Assembly (NCBI GenBank): GCA_944472155.2
Contig: OX235279.1
Coordinates: 149,814,199-149,878,198 of the forward strand
Origin: Trichobilharzia szidati
Taxonomy: Eukaryota > Platyhelminthes > Trematoda > Strigeidida > Schistosomatidae
DNA length: 64,000 nt
Reading direction: 5' to 3'
Both the position numbers and the translations under genes were made by a program. Positions 1 through 9,984 of the stretch are shown here, piece by piece. The first letter of the stretch is position 1. Every line of letters begins with the position of its first letter. The notes below the pieces were generated by a model, which was given only the letters and a program-made list of their open reading frames with translations, had not been told where the DNA came from and did not search any database.

Positions 1-514
1 CAAAGTAATGTACAATATGTTCATAACAGTAGTAGTAAAAGTTGGATAAGTTTATTTTTGAAGACTACACACCTTGTGATTTAAGAAAATTAAGAAGTTG
101 AAGGTTTACGTTGATGATCTGGTAATACTGGTGATACTGAGACAAAAGACAACCACGTTAAGTACATAATAGGCAGTTAAACGCGCACTGAAGAGTTTGT
201 ACTACGTATCAGCGAGACAAAATCTCAAATAGCTAATAATGAATATTACACTCTTGGGAGAAGAAGAGAGAAACTGAGACAGGATCCTTACCTGAAAAAA
301 ATTGTGACTATAAAAACCATTGCAGCCGAAATTCAGAGACAAAACTAAGATAGATATGGACGAAAGAAGAATCTTCCGCTTCCGTTAAGAAAAAACTCGA
401 CTGAGGAGAAGCAAATTATGTGAGTGCCGAACTGTATCCCCCCATTATCTCAGAGGATACACAATGACAGCCAACGTGCCACCTCAAATCCACCAACTTG
501 GAAAAGTCCTGCAA
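1..514 (+). mobile_element. degenerate non-LTR reverse-transcriptase fragment (uncertain)
   Basis: Near 108-137 the plus strand reads VYVDDLVILV, a reverse-transcriptase catalytic motif (YxDD) followed by hydrophobic residues, then a frame with LKSLYYVSARQN. The context resembles a non-LTR reverse transcriptase other than the RTE-A family that starts near 515. Stops and frameshifts interrupt it. The family is not assigned. Confidence 0.35.
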
Positions 515-834
515 TAACGTTGATTGTGAAGAAATTGCAAAACAGCCTCAACAATACGAAGTGAAATACCACAAGCATTTATGAACTTCATTCAACAGTC
601 ATTCAGCGATTCATAAACCAAAGCTCAATCAAGATTCTGAAGTAAACACAAGAGTTAGGCAAGGCTGTCTACTGTCATCGATAAAATTCCTCGTTGTGGT
701 GGGCTCGATCATGCGACTGACCGTGGGGAGTGAAAATATTGATAAATGCTCTACTGAAAAACGGACGTTAGAGAATGTGGACCTCGCTGATGATTTGTGC
801 CTTATATCTAACGAACTGGGAGGAGACAATACAG
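515..834 (+). mobile_element. RTE-A fragment, RT palm
   Basis: A short 3' part of the reverse-transcriptase domain of the RTE-A LINE: VNTRVRQGCLLSS at about 643-681, then VDLADDLCLISNELG at 778-822 with an intact ADD catalytic motif. A frameshift lies upstream. It is fused in frame at about 825-834 to the endonuclease segment of the next RTE-A copy. Confidence 0.7.
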
Positions 835-3305
835 GAAGAGAACTCACCATGGGTCGCGAGGCCCTCGGTGAAATGAACGACAATGGTGAACTCTTCTCAG
901 ACTTCTGCGCCTTCAATGATTTGGTGATTGGTGGCAGTTTGTTCAAACACAGGGATATACACAAGGCGACATGCATTTCACCAGATGGACACACCAAAAA
1001 CCAGATAGACTTCATTTCAATCTCAAGGAAGTGGAGACGGAGCCTATTGGACAAAATATTGAGGAGAGGAGCAGATGTGGGTTCAGACCACTATCTAGTA
1101 CAAGGGAATTTCAAGGTGAAGCTAAAAGCCTCGAGGATAGTTGGGTATAGGCCACAATGCAAGTTCAACACTCAAAAACTGAAGGACACAACCACAAAGC
1201 ACACTTTCACTGCAACTGTCAGAGCAAAGCAGGAAACACTACGTGGCATCATTGAGGAATCATCCGTGGAAGACCATTGGAACTCTCTGAAGGTGATCTT
1301 CAACGAAACGTGTTCAACGGTTTTAGGAAGAAAGAAGAAACAAGACAAGGAATGGCTCTCAACGGAGACGTGGAAGCTAATAGAGGAGAGGAGAATGGTG
1401 AAAGAGAAAATGATTCAATGCAAAGACGAACAAGAGAAGGAGACGCTGAGTTCAATTTACACAGCACTGGACAAAGAAGTGAAGAAGAGCGCCATGAAGG
1501 ACAAAAGACAGTTCTACGACAATCTGGACACTGAAGCTGAGAAGGCAGCATGCTAAAGGGACCTGAGGACACTATATCAGATAACCAAGTCTCTATCCGG
1601 GAAGAGATCAACACAAGTGAAACCTATAAAAGACAGCCAAGGGAACCCAATTACCAAAGAAGAAAGACAGATTAAACAATGGGTGGATCACTTCAAAGGA
1701 CTCTTGAACCGACCACCACCTACAACCCGTCCAAAAATACCAACAACAGCACGTACACAACTGCAAGTTGACACCAATCCTCCAACGAAAGCTGAAATCA
1801 TGAATGCAATCAAGCTTCTGAAAGCTGGAAAAGCAGCTGGACCAGATGGAATACCCCCTGAGGCACTGAAAGCGGACCTGGAGACGACAGCAGATATGCT
1901 GGCTCAATTATTCCAAAAGGTGTGGAAGGAGGGAAAGGTGCCTACTGACTGGAGGAAAGGTCACCTGGTGAAACCACCAAAGAATGGCGACTTAGGACTC
2001 TGCAAGAACTGGCGAGGAATCATGCTCCTGTCGACGCCAAGTAACATTCTAAGTCGCATCATCCTGGAGAGAATAAAGGGCGCACTGAATGCAGAATTCC
2101 GACCAGAACAAGCTGGCTGTATTCAGGAAAGGCAAATCATGTTCTGACCAAATTGCAACTCTACGCATCATCATCGGACAAAGCATGGAATGGCAATCAA
2201 ACCTCTACCTCAACTTTATAGACTTTGAGAAGGCCTTTGGAAACTACTCGAGTACTACGGCGTACCCCAAATATTCATCAACCTTATTCAACAGCTGTAC
2301 GACAACGGCAAATGTCAAGTGATCCACAACGGAAAACTCAGAGAGGCGTTTGGAGTAAACACAGGAGTCAGACAAGGGTGCTTATTATCACCAATGATAT
2401 TCCTAATTGTGGTGAACTGGGTTATGCGTCAGACAGTGGGAAACGAGAAGACAGGGATATCCTGGACCGACGTGAAAAACCTAGAAGACCTGGATTTCGC
2501 GCGTGGATGATTTATGTTTGATGTCACACAAGATCGAAGACTAACAAGCGAAAACCGAAAAACTGGTCGAAGAAGCAGCAAAGACAGGACTCCAGGTGAA
2601 CATAGACCAGAAGGAGATTATGAAAATAACCAACCAACAACAACAACAGCAGCAGCAACTTCCAGCGCCAATCACCATCAACGGGAGGGATTCGTAAGAG
2701 GTTACTTCTTTCACTTATCAGCTACAGGAGGAACGGACGAGGATGTCAAATCCAGATTCGGGAAGGCGTGAAACACATTCATCAACCTGAGACCAATCTG
2801 GAAATCTTCGCCACTCAGCATCAACAACAAAATTCGGATTTTCAATACAAACGTCAAGTCAGTCACTTCTTCTATACGGATCAGAAACTTGGCGGGTCAC
2901 CAAGAATATTTCCAACAGCCTGTTGCAGACCTTTATCAACAACTGTCTTCGTTCTATACTGAAGATCAGATGACCGGAAAGAATCACCAACAAGAAACTA
3001 TGGGGACAAACAAAACAAGAACCAATCGCCCAACAAATATGCTGGAGAAAGTTGAGATGGATCAGACACTCGCTGAGGAGGCCGTTGGGTGACATCGCGC
3101 GTCAGGCCATTGCTCGAGTGGAAGCCGAAAGGGAAGTGGCGAGTGGGATGTCCAAGGGTGACATGGAAGAGATCATGTGAAGAGGAGCTGAAACAGTATG
3201 GATTAACATGGATGCAGGTGAAAAGTACAGCAGAAGACAGAAAAAAGTGAAGACGTGCAGTTGAAGCCCTATGTTCCACTAGGAACCCAAGGGGACAATA
3301 ATAAT
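835..3305 (+). mobile_element. RTE-A LINE, 5'-truncated, broken ORF
   Basis: RTE-clade LINE from mid endonuclease to the 3' end. The AP-endonuclease C-terminal part is visible at 840-1140, with NQIDFISISRKWRRSLLD and the SDHYLV catalytic His motif. Linker at 1170-1650 (one TAA at 1554-1556 breaks it). The RT fingers KAGKAAGPDGIPPEALK and NWRGIMLLSTPSNILSRI lie at 1820-2070. Frameshifts near 2130 and 2240 follow, then TGVRQGCLLSP at about 2360. The catalytic motif at 2493-2517 is disrupted by a 4-nt insertion. The end has the shared GAAGCCCTATGTTCCACT motif and a short ATA/ATT repeat tail near 3290-3310. Confidence 0.85.
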
Positions 3306-3310
3306 AATCT

Positions 3311-4095
3311 AACGAACTTTAAGATATGCAAGCAAAAACCAACAAGTTGACAAAAATGGCGGCGAAGACAGGATATCAATAAAAATGAAGAAGACATAGG
3401 TAGGTGATAAAAACACCTACCCAGCAAGACGAACAACGCTGTGCACCAATCACCACCAATGGAAGAGATGTGAAGAAAGCTGTCCCTTTCATTTACCTGA
3501 ATGTGCAGAATCGTTTCCATTACAAATGGAAAGGGTGAGGAAGTCAGAGCCACCAAAGATAGGCGTTCATTAATCTGAAATCAGTGTCTAAATCTACTGC
3601 AATCAACACAAGGAACAACATTCAAACTCCTGACACTAATGTCACGTCACTGCTTTGATACGGTTGAGATTCTTGGTTCGCTCGTCACCGATAGCATTTC
3701 CAAATGCTGAAGACTGTGGTCAGTAGTTTACCCTTCGCTCCATATTGAAAACCAGGTAATCGACCGGAGAAAAAAAGTAACAAAGTACCCTGGTAACGAC
3801 CCAGACAACAGCCTATCGTCCAACAAATATGATGAAGGAAGTGGGGATGGATAGGACATCTACTGAGAAGACCTTCAACCGACCACACTCATCAAGTCAC
3901 CCAGTACAACTGGAAAGGGGGCGACACGTTGTGCATCAGAGTGTGACATGAAGGAGATCGTGTGAAAGGGAAACGAAAGTTTGTGGTCAGTCATGGAACC
4001 AGTTGAGATTAATGGCTCAGAGCCGAGTGAAATATGGACATGCTGCCAAATTCGTTTGTCCCACTAAGAACTCATTGGTGAATAAAAATATTATT
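3311..4095 (+). mobile_element. RTE-A 3' fragment, old copy
   Basis: Follows the previous copy directly. Recognisable parts are LQAKTNKLTKMAAKTGYQ-like sequence near 3325-3385, 'CAPITTNGRDVKKAVPFIYL'-like sequence near 3430-3500, and a 3' end at about 4050-4095 with CCCACTAAGAACTC and an A/T-rich tail. Many frameshifts show age. Confidence 0.65.
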
Positions 4096-4407
4096 TAGAA
4101 TGTTTAAGTTTCCATAAAACTTTCAGCACATTAGATTTCCCAGTTATAAAATTCGTATGAAACATAAATCTAGACACGGTCATACTTTATACGTTTTTAG
4201 ACCTTTAATTTTTCGACTATCCTGAAAGAATTTGTTTGACAAGTATGAATAAATCAGTATGAAGTTGTACTTCGTATCTTTATGCCTTCGCCAAATAAAT
4301 AAGTAGTTTTTAAGATGTGTAGAATAAACTGAAGTGTGGTTCACCTATACATAGGGATTGATGACATACACTGATGACTAACAAAAATGAGACATTCAGT
4401 TTTGATT

Positions 4408-6590
4408 ATTATTATTATTATTCCCTTGAGTTCCGAGGGGAACACAGGGCTTCAACAACACATCTCCACTTTATCCCGTCTTCTACCATCCTCTTCACCT
4501 TAGACCACGATTGCCCACAATCTCTCATCTCCTCCGCACACGATCTCCTCCATGTTACCCTAGGACGACCAACTCGTCGCTTCCCACTGGGATTCCACTA
4601 GAAAGCCTAGTGCGCGATGGCATTCGGCGGTCTCCTCAGTGTATGCCCTATCAATCTCCATCTTCTCCAACATATTTGTTGAGGGATCGGCTCTTAGTTG
4701 GTTTGTTCCCAGCCAAAGTTGCTTGTTGCTAATTCTTTCTGGCCAGACATTTGATCTTCAGTATGGAGCCAGAAAAGGCAGCTGTTGATGAAAGTCTGCA
4801 ACCTGTTGGAAATCCTTTTTGTGACACACCAGCCAAGTTTCTGACCTGTATAGAAGAACTGACAAACTTGACATTGATGTTGAAAATGGGAATCTTGTTC
4901 CTCATGCTGAGTGTAGAAGATTTCCAAACTGTTTTCAGGTTGATGAAGGTGCGTGTATCTTGTGTTTCCGATTCTGACTGGCTTTGACATCTTCATCCAT
5001 TTGACGTGTCTGTAGTTGAAACGATGCTTCCTAGATAAGAGAAGGAAATAACCTCTGTTAAATCTATCCTTTCGATGGTGATTGGTGCTGGTTGTTGTTG
5101 CTGTTGGTTGGTTACCTCGATCACCTCTGTCTTCACTAAGTTCACCTGCCTGTTCTGTTTCAGTTGCCAGTATGTCATAGAATTGTCTTTTGTCTTTCCT
5201 AGAACTCTTCTTCACTTCTTTATTCAGCGCAGTGTACACTGAACTCAGCTTCTCCTTCTCTTGTTCACCTTTGCGTTGAGTCATCTTTTCCACCATTCTC
5301 CTCTCTTCTATCAGCTTCCAGGTAGCTTTCCGTTGACAGCCATTCCTCGTCTTATCTCTTCTTTCTTCCCAGAACAGTTGCACACGTTTCCTTGAATATC
5401 GCCTTCAGACAGTTAGTTCCAATGTTCTTCCACACAGGTTTCCTCGGTGATGCCACTTAGTGTCTCCGACTTTGCTCTGATCTTGTGGTGAAGGTATCCC
5501 TTGTAGATTTGTCTTTCAGTTTCTGAGTGTCGAACTTGAATTGTGGTCTGTCACTAGTTGTTCTGGAAGATTTCATGTTGACCCTGAAAGTCTCTTGAGC
5601 TAGGTGATGGTCTGAGACCGCATCTGCTCCCTTCTCGACTTTGTATCCAGCAGGCTGTGTCTCTTAAGCAACATTGAAATAAAGTCTGTTTAGTTTGTGG
5701 TGTGTCCGTCAGGCGAAATTTATGTTGCTTTGTGTATATCCTTGTGCTTGTATACGCTGCCTCCAATCACCAAATCATTGAAAGCACAGAAGCCCGCGAA
5801 TAATTCTCCGTTCTCATTCATTTTACTGAGCGAGAGCCTCTCGACCCATGATGAGTTCTATTACTTTCTGTATCATCTCCTCCCATTTCAGTTGACATTC
5901 ATATCGCCCATGAGGATTTAGATGTTGCCATTCGGGATGTTGTCAATTACCGTTTGTAGTTGTCTATAAGTATCTTCCTTCTTCTCTTGTTCCGCGTTGT
6001 TTGTAGCACTGTGCGTAGAATTGAATAATTGTGTCCTTCCTTCCTTCCTTTTGAGTTGAATCTTGCTGTCATGATCTTGCAGGATGAAATTGGTTCCCAC
6101 TGCATTAGGGCTTTGGCTGACACTGGTGACATCATGATAGCCACTCATTAGCTCAGTATGCTCGTTTTTGTTGACAATTTTGACAGTCGACATCCATTCC
6201 ATCTACTGTCGCAGATATGCAGCACTTCTATGCCATAGCTTTGCACTTCTTTGGCTACATAGGCAGCCTTCCCAGTCTTGTAAAATGTACGGGCATTCCA
6301 AGTCCCCATTCTTATTCTTGCTTTCATCGATAGAAGACATGTCGACTGGCTGACTAGCTTGCCGAAGGCTTTCACCAGCCCTCTGTGTCATTTCGCCTCT
6401 CTGACTGCATCGAAGAATTAGATCGTTCTTTGAATTTTTTGAATTTTTAATACATTTTTTGTGTGTTGATGTTTCTGTAGCAGTTTGACAGGTTTAGTGG
6501 TGTAGGGTTGCCAGCTCTACGCCCATCACTCCCTCTTTATTCAGGCTTGGGACCGGCTAGAAAACTAGGAAACTAGTTAACTAGCCGAAG
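4408..6590 (-). mobile_element. RTE-A LINE lacking the RT domain (internal deletion)
   Basis: The 3' end is at 4408 (ATT repeat, then the shared 3' motif in reverse) and the 5' UTR at about 6430-6590. The endonuclease start MGTWNARTFYKTGKAAYVAK is at about 6310. The endonuclease continues to about 5560, and the linker TWKLIEERRMVEKMTQ is near 5310. At about 5150 the linker jumps directly to the C-terminal region (ELSEDRGDRGNQ, then YLGSIVSTTDTSNG). The whole reverse transcriptase is therefore missing, leaving both ends and the endonuclease. Confidence 0.8.
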
Positions 6591-6599
6591 TTATTTAGT

Positions 6600-8190
6600 T
6601 TTGATGCCAGCAATCATTAACAGTATTCTGTGCTTAACCAGACACCACCTCTGAATGTAGATTGTCAGTAGATAGCTTTCAAACAAAACCATTTAGATAT
6701 AAATTCTTAGTTTAAAATCTTTTTAATTATACCACCACTGGCTTTTTTCCAACCTGATCCTATGTCAGCTAACATTCCTCGTCGAGAAAGGCGACAGATG
6801 GGAATGCATGAGTAACACATTTCCTAACCATCTCAATAGATGTAGCTTCACAACCTCATTGATTGACCTTCCCTCCTTACCAAATACTCGACGCCTAACC
6901 TCAGTATTACTCACCCTATTATACCACCTAATGTAGGATATAGAACTCAGAAGCCAAAATAGCTAACCCTCTCGTGTCTTCCGCTTTCAATGGTCATGTC
7001 TTACTCACAGGCATACAGGAGGACAGAAAGGACTTTTGTTCAGCAGACGCTTCCTCTGACCATTAATTATATATGATGTCTACGTATCCTGGCAAATCCC
7101 ATACAAGCCCTTTATAACCGTGCTGAGATTTCGTCAGCAATCTGCCCGTTTTGGCTGATGTACCTCCCCTAATAAGGGAAGTGGTCAACATGCTCTACCA
7201 CTTTGCTCCCTTCCTATCTTTAAGCTAAGTGTCAATGTAGTCCAGTCCTGTAGCATCATCCTACATATAACAGAAGCAAAGCGCATGCCAAACATTGCAG
7301 ATTTCTGGTCAAGGTATAAGAAGATTTTGTATTTTGTCAGCGTCTTCACCTAGAAGGACTATATCATCTGCAAATTCTAAGTCAACGAGATTATTCCCTG
7401 ACAACAATTCAATCCCTGAGTCTCTGAAGTGAGTTAGGGTTAAGTCCATTAGTACATCTCTGATGAAATTAAATAGAAATGGGGATAATGGGCATCCCTG
7501 ACGGACACCACTAGTTGTCACCACTTCAGATGAAAACTCTCCTCAGGCTGCCACCTAGCTGACTGCATGAGTTCGAGTAGAGTGTCTTGACCAGTGCAGT
7601 GTGTTTTCTCGGCATCCCCTTCACAGTGAAACATCGCCATAGTACCTCTCGGTCAACGGAATCGAATGCCGCCCTCAGGCCAAGAAATATAGCAGTTGTT
7701 GGACGCTGGTAGGTATGCGTGTGTCCCAGAATCTGTCAAAAGGTGAAGATATGATCAATGCACCCCCTACCCTATTTAAAGCCTCCCTGGTTTTCTCATG
7801 TTTGTTTCTCTCGGTCACCACTTAATCTACGCAAGATTATTGAGCCTAGAACTGTTGATACAGTATTAGTCAAGCTTATCCCTATATGACTATCATAGGA
7901 AAACCTTCATCCCTTCTTGTATACTGTGATATTGAATGACTCACATCAGTCCAACGGGATTATCTCTGATTCTGAGACACTGTCTAATACCTTAGTTAAC
8001 CCAGACATGAGTTTGTCACCATCGCCCTTAAACACCTTTGGAGACACTCCATTAGGTCCTGCTGATTTGCATCGTTTCGAATTATAGACAGCCTTTGTGA
8101 CCTGACTCACTTTTGACCTACTCACTCACTCAAGTAGGTGTTGGATGGTGGAGAAGTTCAGCGTGGTTTTAGGTCAGTTAAGTTGCTCCT
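6600..8190 (-). mobile_element. RTE-B (SR3/Perere-3-like) LINE remnant
   Basis: A different RTE-type LINE. The RT core at 7524-7309 reads TTSGVRQGCPLSPFLFNFIR, then LVDLEFADDIVLLGEDADKI (FADD catalytic motif intact). The fingers 'KSAGPNGVSPKVFKGDGDKL' are near 8080-7990. The C-terminal part, recognisable with stops as 'GRREERVSYFGFRVLY..RRLGVEYL', lies near 6980-6860. It is 5'-truncated and heavily mutated. Assignment to the SR3/Perere-3 group is from remembered schistosome sequence patterns. Confidence 0.7.
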
Positions 8191-8744
8191 CAGAATGCTT
8201 CTTCATTTGCAGTTTACAGTAATAAATAACTACTACTGCACCATATGCTACGAAAAGTTTGAGAAATAATTTCACTTCGTATAAGACGGCTGGCAAATAC
8301 ATTCAACAATTGAAAATTAGAGACCTCAACGATTTCCAGGGAGCAAATTTATTGTTCTCACACAGCTCTGTGATCGCGCTTCCAGTAATAAAGACAAGAC
8401 AAAATCACACTAGTTACTGTCTAACGGTCAATCATTTTGTATTTGAGTAGCTGTCTTAATACCTCACAATTTGTGTGTTTGACTTCACGAACTGGCAGTC
8501 GTGAAGCTATTAGAGATTGATGTCTGAGAATGAAATCAAATCTGCTTAATTCCTCTGTTCAGTTTGAAACTTAAGGAATGAGTAATAGTAGTAATGAAAA
8601 GTATGCGGAACAGATTTCCACGAATATCAAAATTTAGTGTTATGTTTTGGAAAATTATGTACATGAATGCTCAAGTGTTAATGTAGTTTTACTACATTCT
8701 TTTCAATCATAAGGACTACATTTCTTCTTACTGCTATGCGTGCC
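8191..8744. other. unassigned region downstream of the receptor stop
   Basis: No recognised gene. A 63-codon open stretch (8259-8447) has no familiar motif and no coding signature. Confidence 0.5.
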
Positions 8745-8880
8745 GAGTGAAACCTCAGGCTTCAAGATTGAGCTATGAATTTTCAGTAACCGTGGTATTG
8801 TTACGTTTTTGTTGCCTGGTGAGGTTGACAGCCTCACACCCAACCTTCTGTCCTCACCTAACCTACTACAGGCTACGCAA
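8745..8880 (-). repeat. SINE-B / RTE-A 5' UTR-type repeat, partial
   Basis: Minus reading includes AGAAGGTTGGGTGTGAGGCT, then GCAACAAAAACGTAACAATA and AGCTTGAAGCCTGAGG-like 3' end (in pieces). The tRNA-like head is absent here; a separate degenerate head lies at 9085-9180 with TTCAGTGGTAGAATGTTAGC. Confidence 0.5.
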
Positions 8881-8904
8881 GCGATGAAAATTAATGGAAT
8901 TATA

Positions 8905-9065
8905 TAAACGAAGTTCGAAAGTTGTGTGAGTACCTTGATATGATTATGAGCAATAGTTTGTGCTCGAAACGTGGTCATCAGTAAATATTACTGTATAACA
9001 CTGTGTGCTTTATCAAAGTAAAATCTTATCTATAATGGAGTTATACTCTACCACAGTGCACAAGT
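8905..9065 (-). repeat. PLE-associated terminal-type repeat
   Basis: Minus reading gives GTGCACTGTGGTAGAGTATA, then CACACAGTG, TTTACTGATGACCACGTTTC and GAGCACAAACTATTGCTCAT: the same order as 62640-62795. Confidence 0.5.
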
Positions 9066-9084
9066 TCTATTCTTATATCAAGGC

Positions 9085-9180
9085 CACGCAAGGTTTAGGA
9101 GTGCGTCTGCTGAGAACTGAACTCGAGTCATGTGTGTGACTTGCTAACATTCTACCACTGAACCAGGGACAAAAATGTAG
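9085..9180 (-). repeat. degenerate tRNA-like SINE-B head
   Basis: Minus reading: GTCCCTGGTTCAGTGGTAGA, then ATGTTAGCAAGTCAC and a mutated box B (CGAGTTCAGTTCTC), ending GACGCACTCC. Same order as the heads at 13565, 41450 and 48400. Confidence 0.55.
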
Positions 9181-9789
9181 GCGAATGGTCAGGTGTTACC
9201 TTATATTCACCTTGACCTATTTTATCGTTAAGACCGCTAATTTTTCTAACTAGTGCAAATCTTGGAAATAAACATCTTGAGTCCACTTATAGTAAAATAA
9301 TGTGAAGAGTAACAGACAATTGAATACAGTTGGATTTAGTGCCTATTTTACAAGTCAACGTTGTGCACTATTAAGTCAACAGACTGTACTTACAACATGG
9401 TGGTGATATCGACCTGGAAGAAATTACAATCCATGCAATGCTTCGGGTGATCCAAATAGAATTACTCTTTTAGCTTGTTTAATGCATTTTGCAATGAGTT
9501 GTTCGGCGACATCAGAGCTATTAACACGTTCTTCATCGTAGTATAGAGTGAAGTTTGTTCTAACACTGATGTACAGATAACTAAAATGTGTTTTGTTTTT
9601 GTATTTTGTATTTCTATAGTAGTATATTGTTTAACTAAGGTGAATCTTGTTTTAATTATTCTACAGCTATAAAAATAAGTACATACTATGTGGATTGAGT
9701 TTCCATGCAACCAGGTGAATTATTTTTCGTTGAATGTCTATGTTTAAGTTTACTGTTATTTTTTTTAAAATTTTTACGAATATATCCAT
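9181..9789. other. probable 3' flank/UTR of the receptor gene
   Basis: A/T-rich sequence directly downstream (minus strand) of the receptor stop codon. No clear AATAAA was found close to the stop, so the polyadenylation site is not placed. No transposon was recognised from about 9190 to 9789. Confidence 0.45.
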
Positions 9790-9984
9790 TTAGGATGGTT
9801 GTACTGCTTTGTTGGCTTCCTCTTCATCATAATCTGTTGTAGTAACTGTAACTGATGAAGCCGATGCGATTGGAATAGCTGTGAGTGTATTATCGACATT
9901 TTCTTCCTTTCCTTTTTCTATGCTTACTGCTTCGTTGTCTGCTGTAGGAGAATGTGGCGGTGAGTTTGGTGGTTCAGGTTCGAC
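9790..9984 (-). CDS. glutamate receptor last exon: cytoplasmic tail
   Basis: 65 codons including TAA, phase 0. The acceptor is CACTCTAG|GTC at 9985. It encodes a hydrophilic, acidic, Pro/Ser/Thr-rich tail starting VEPEPPNSPPHSPTADNEAV and ending DYDEEEANKAVQPS. It joins in frame to the M4 exon 7.7 kb away. No known PDZ-binding terminus is evident. Identification rests on the clean phase, open frame and splice site rather than similarity. Confidence 0.72.
   Translation of the reverse strand, partial: VEPEPPNSPPHSPTADNEAVSIEKGKEENVDNTLTAIPIASASSVTVTTTDYDEEEANKAVQPS

Noticed and set aside
629..1054. 141-codon minus-strand open frame opposite the RTE-A endonuclease
   Set aside because: It is the antisense shadow of a well-supported LINE coding frame; similar antisense frames accompany nearly every RTE-A copy.
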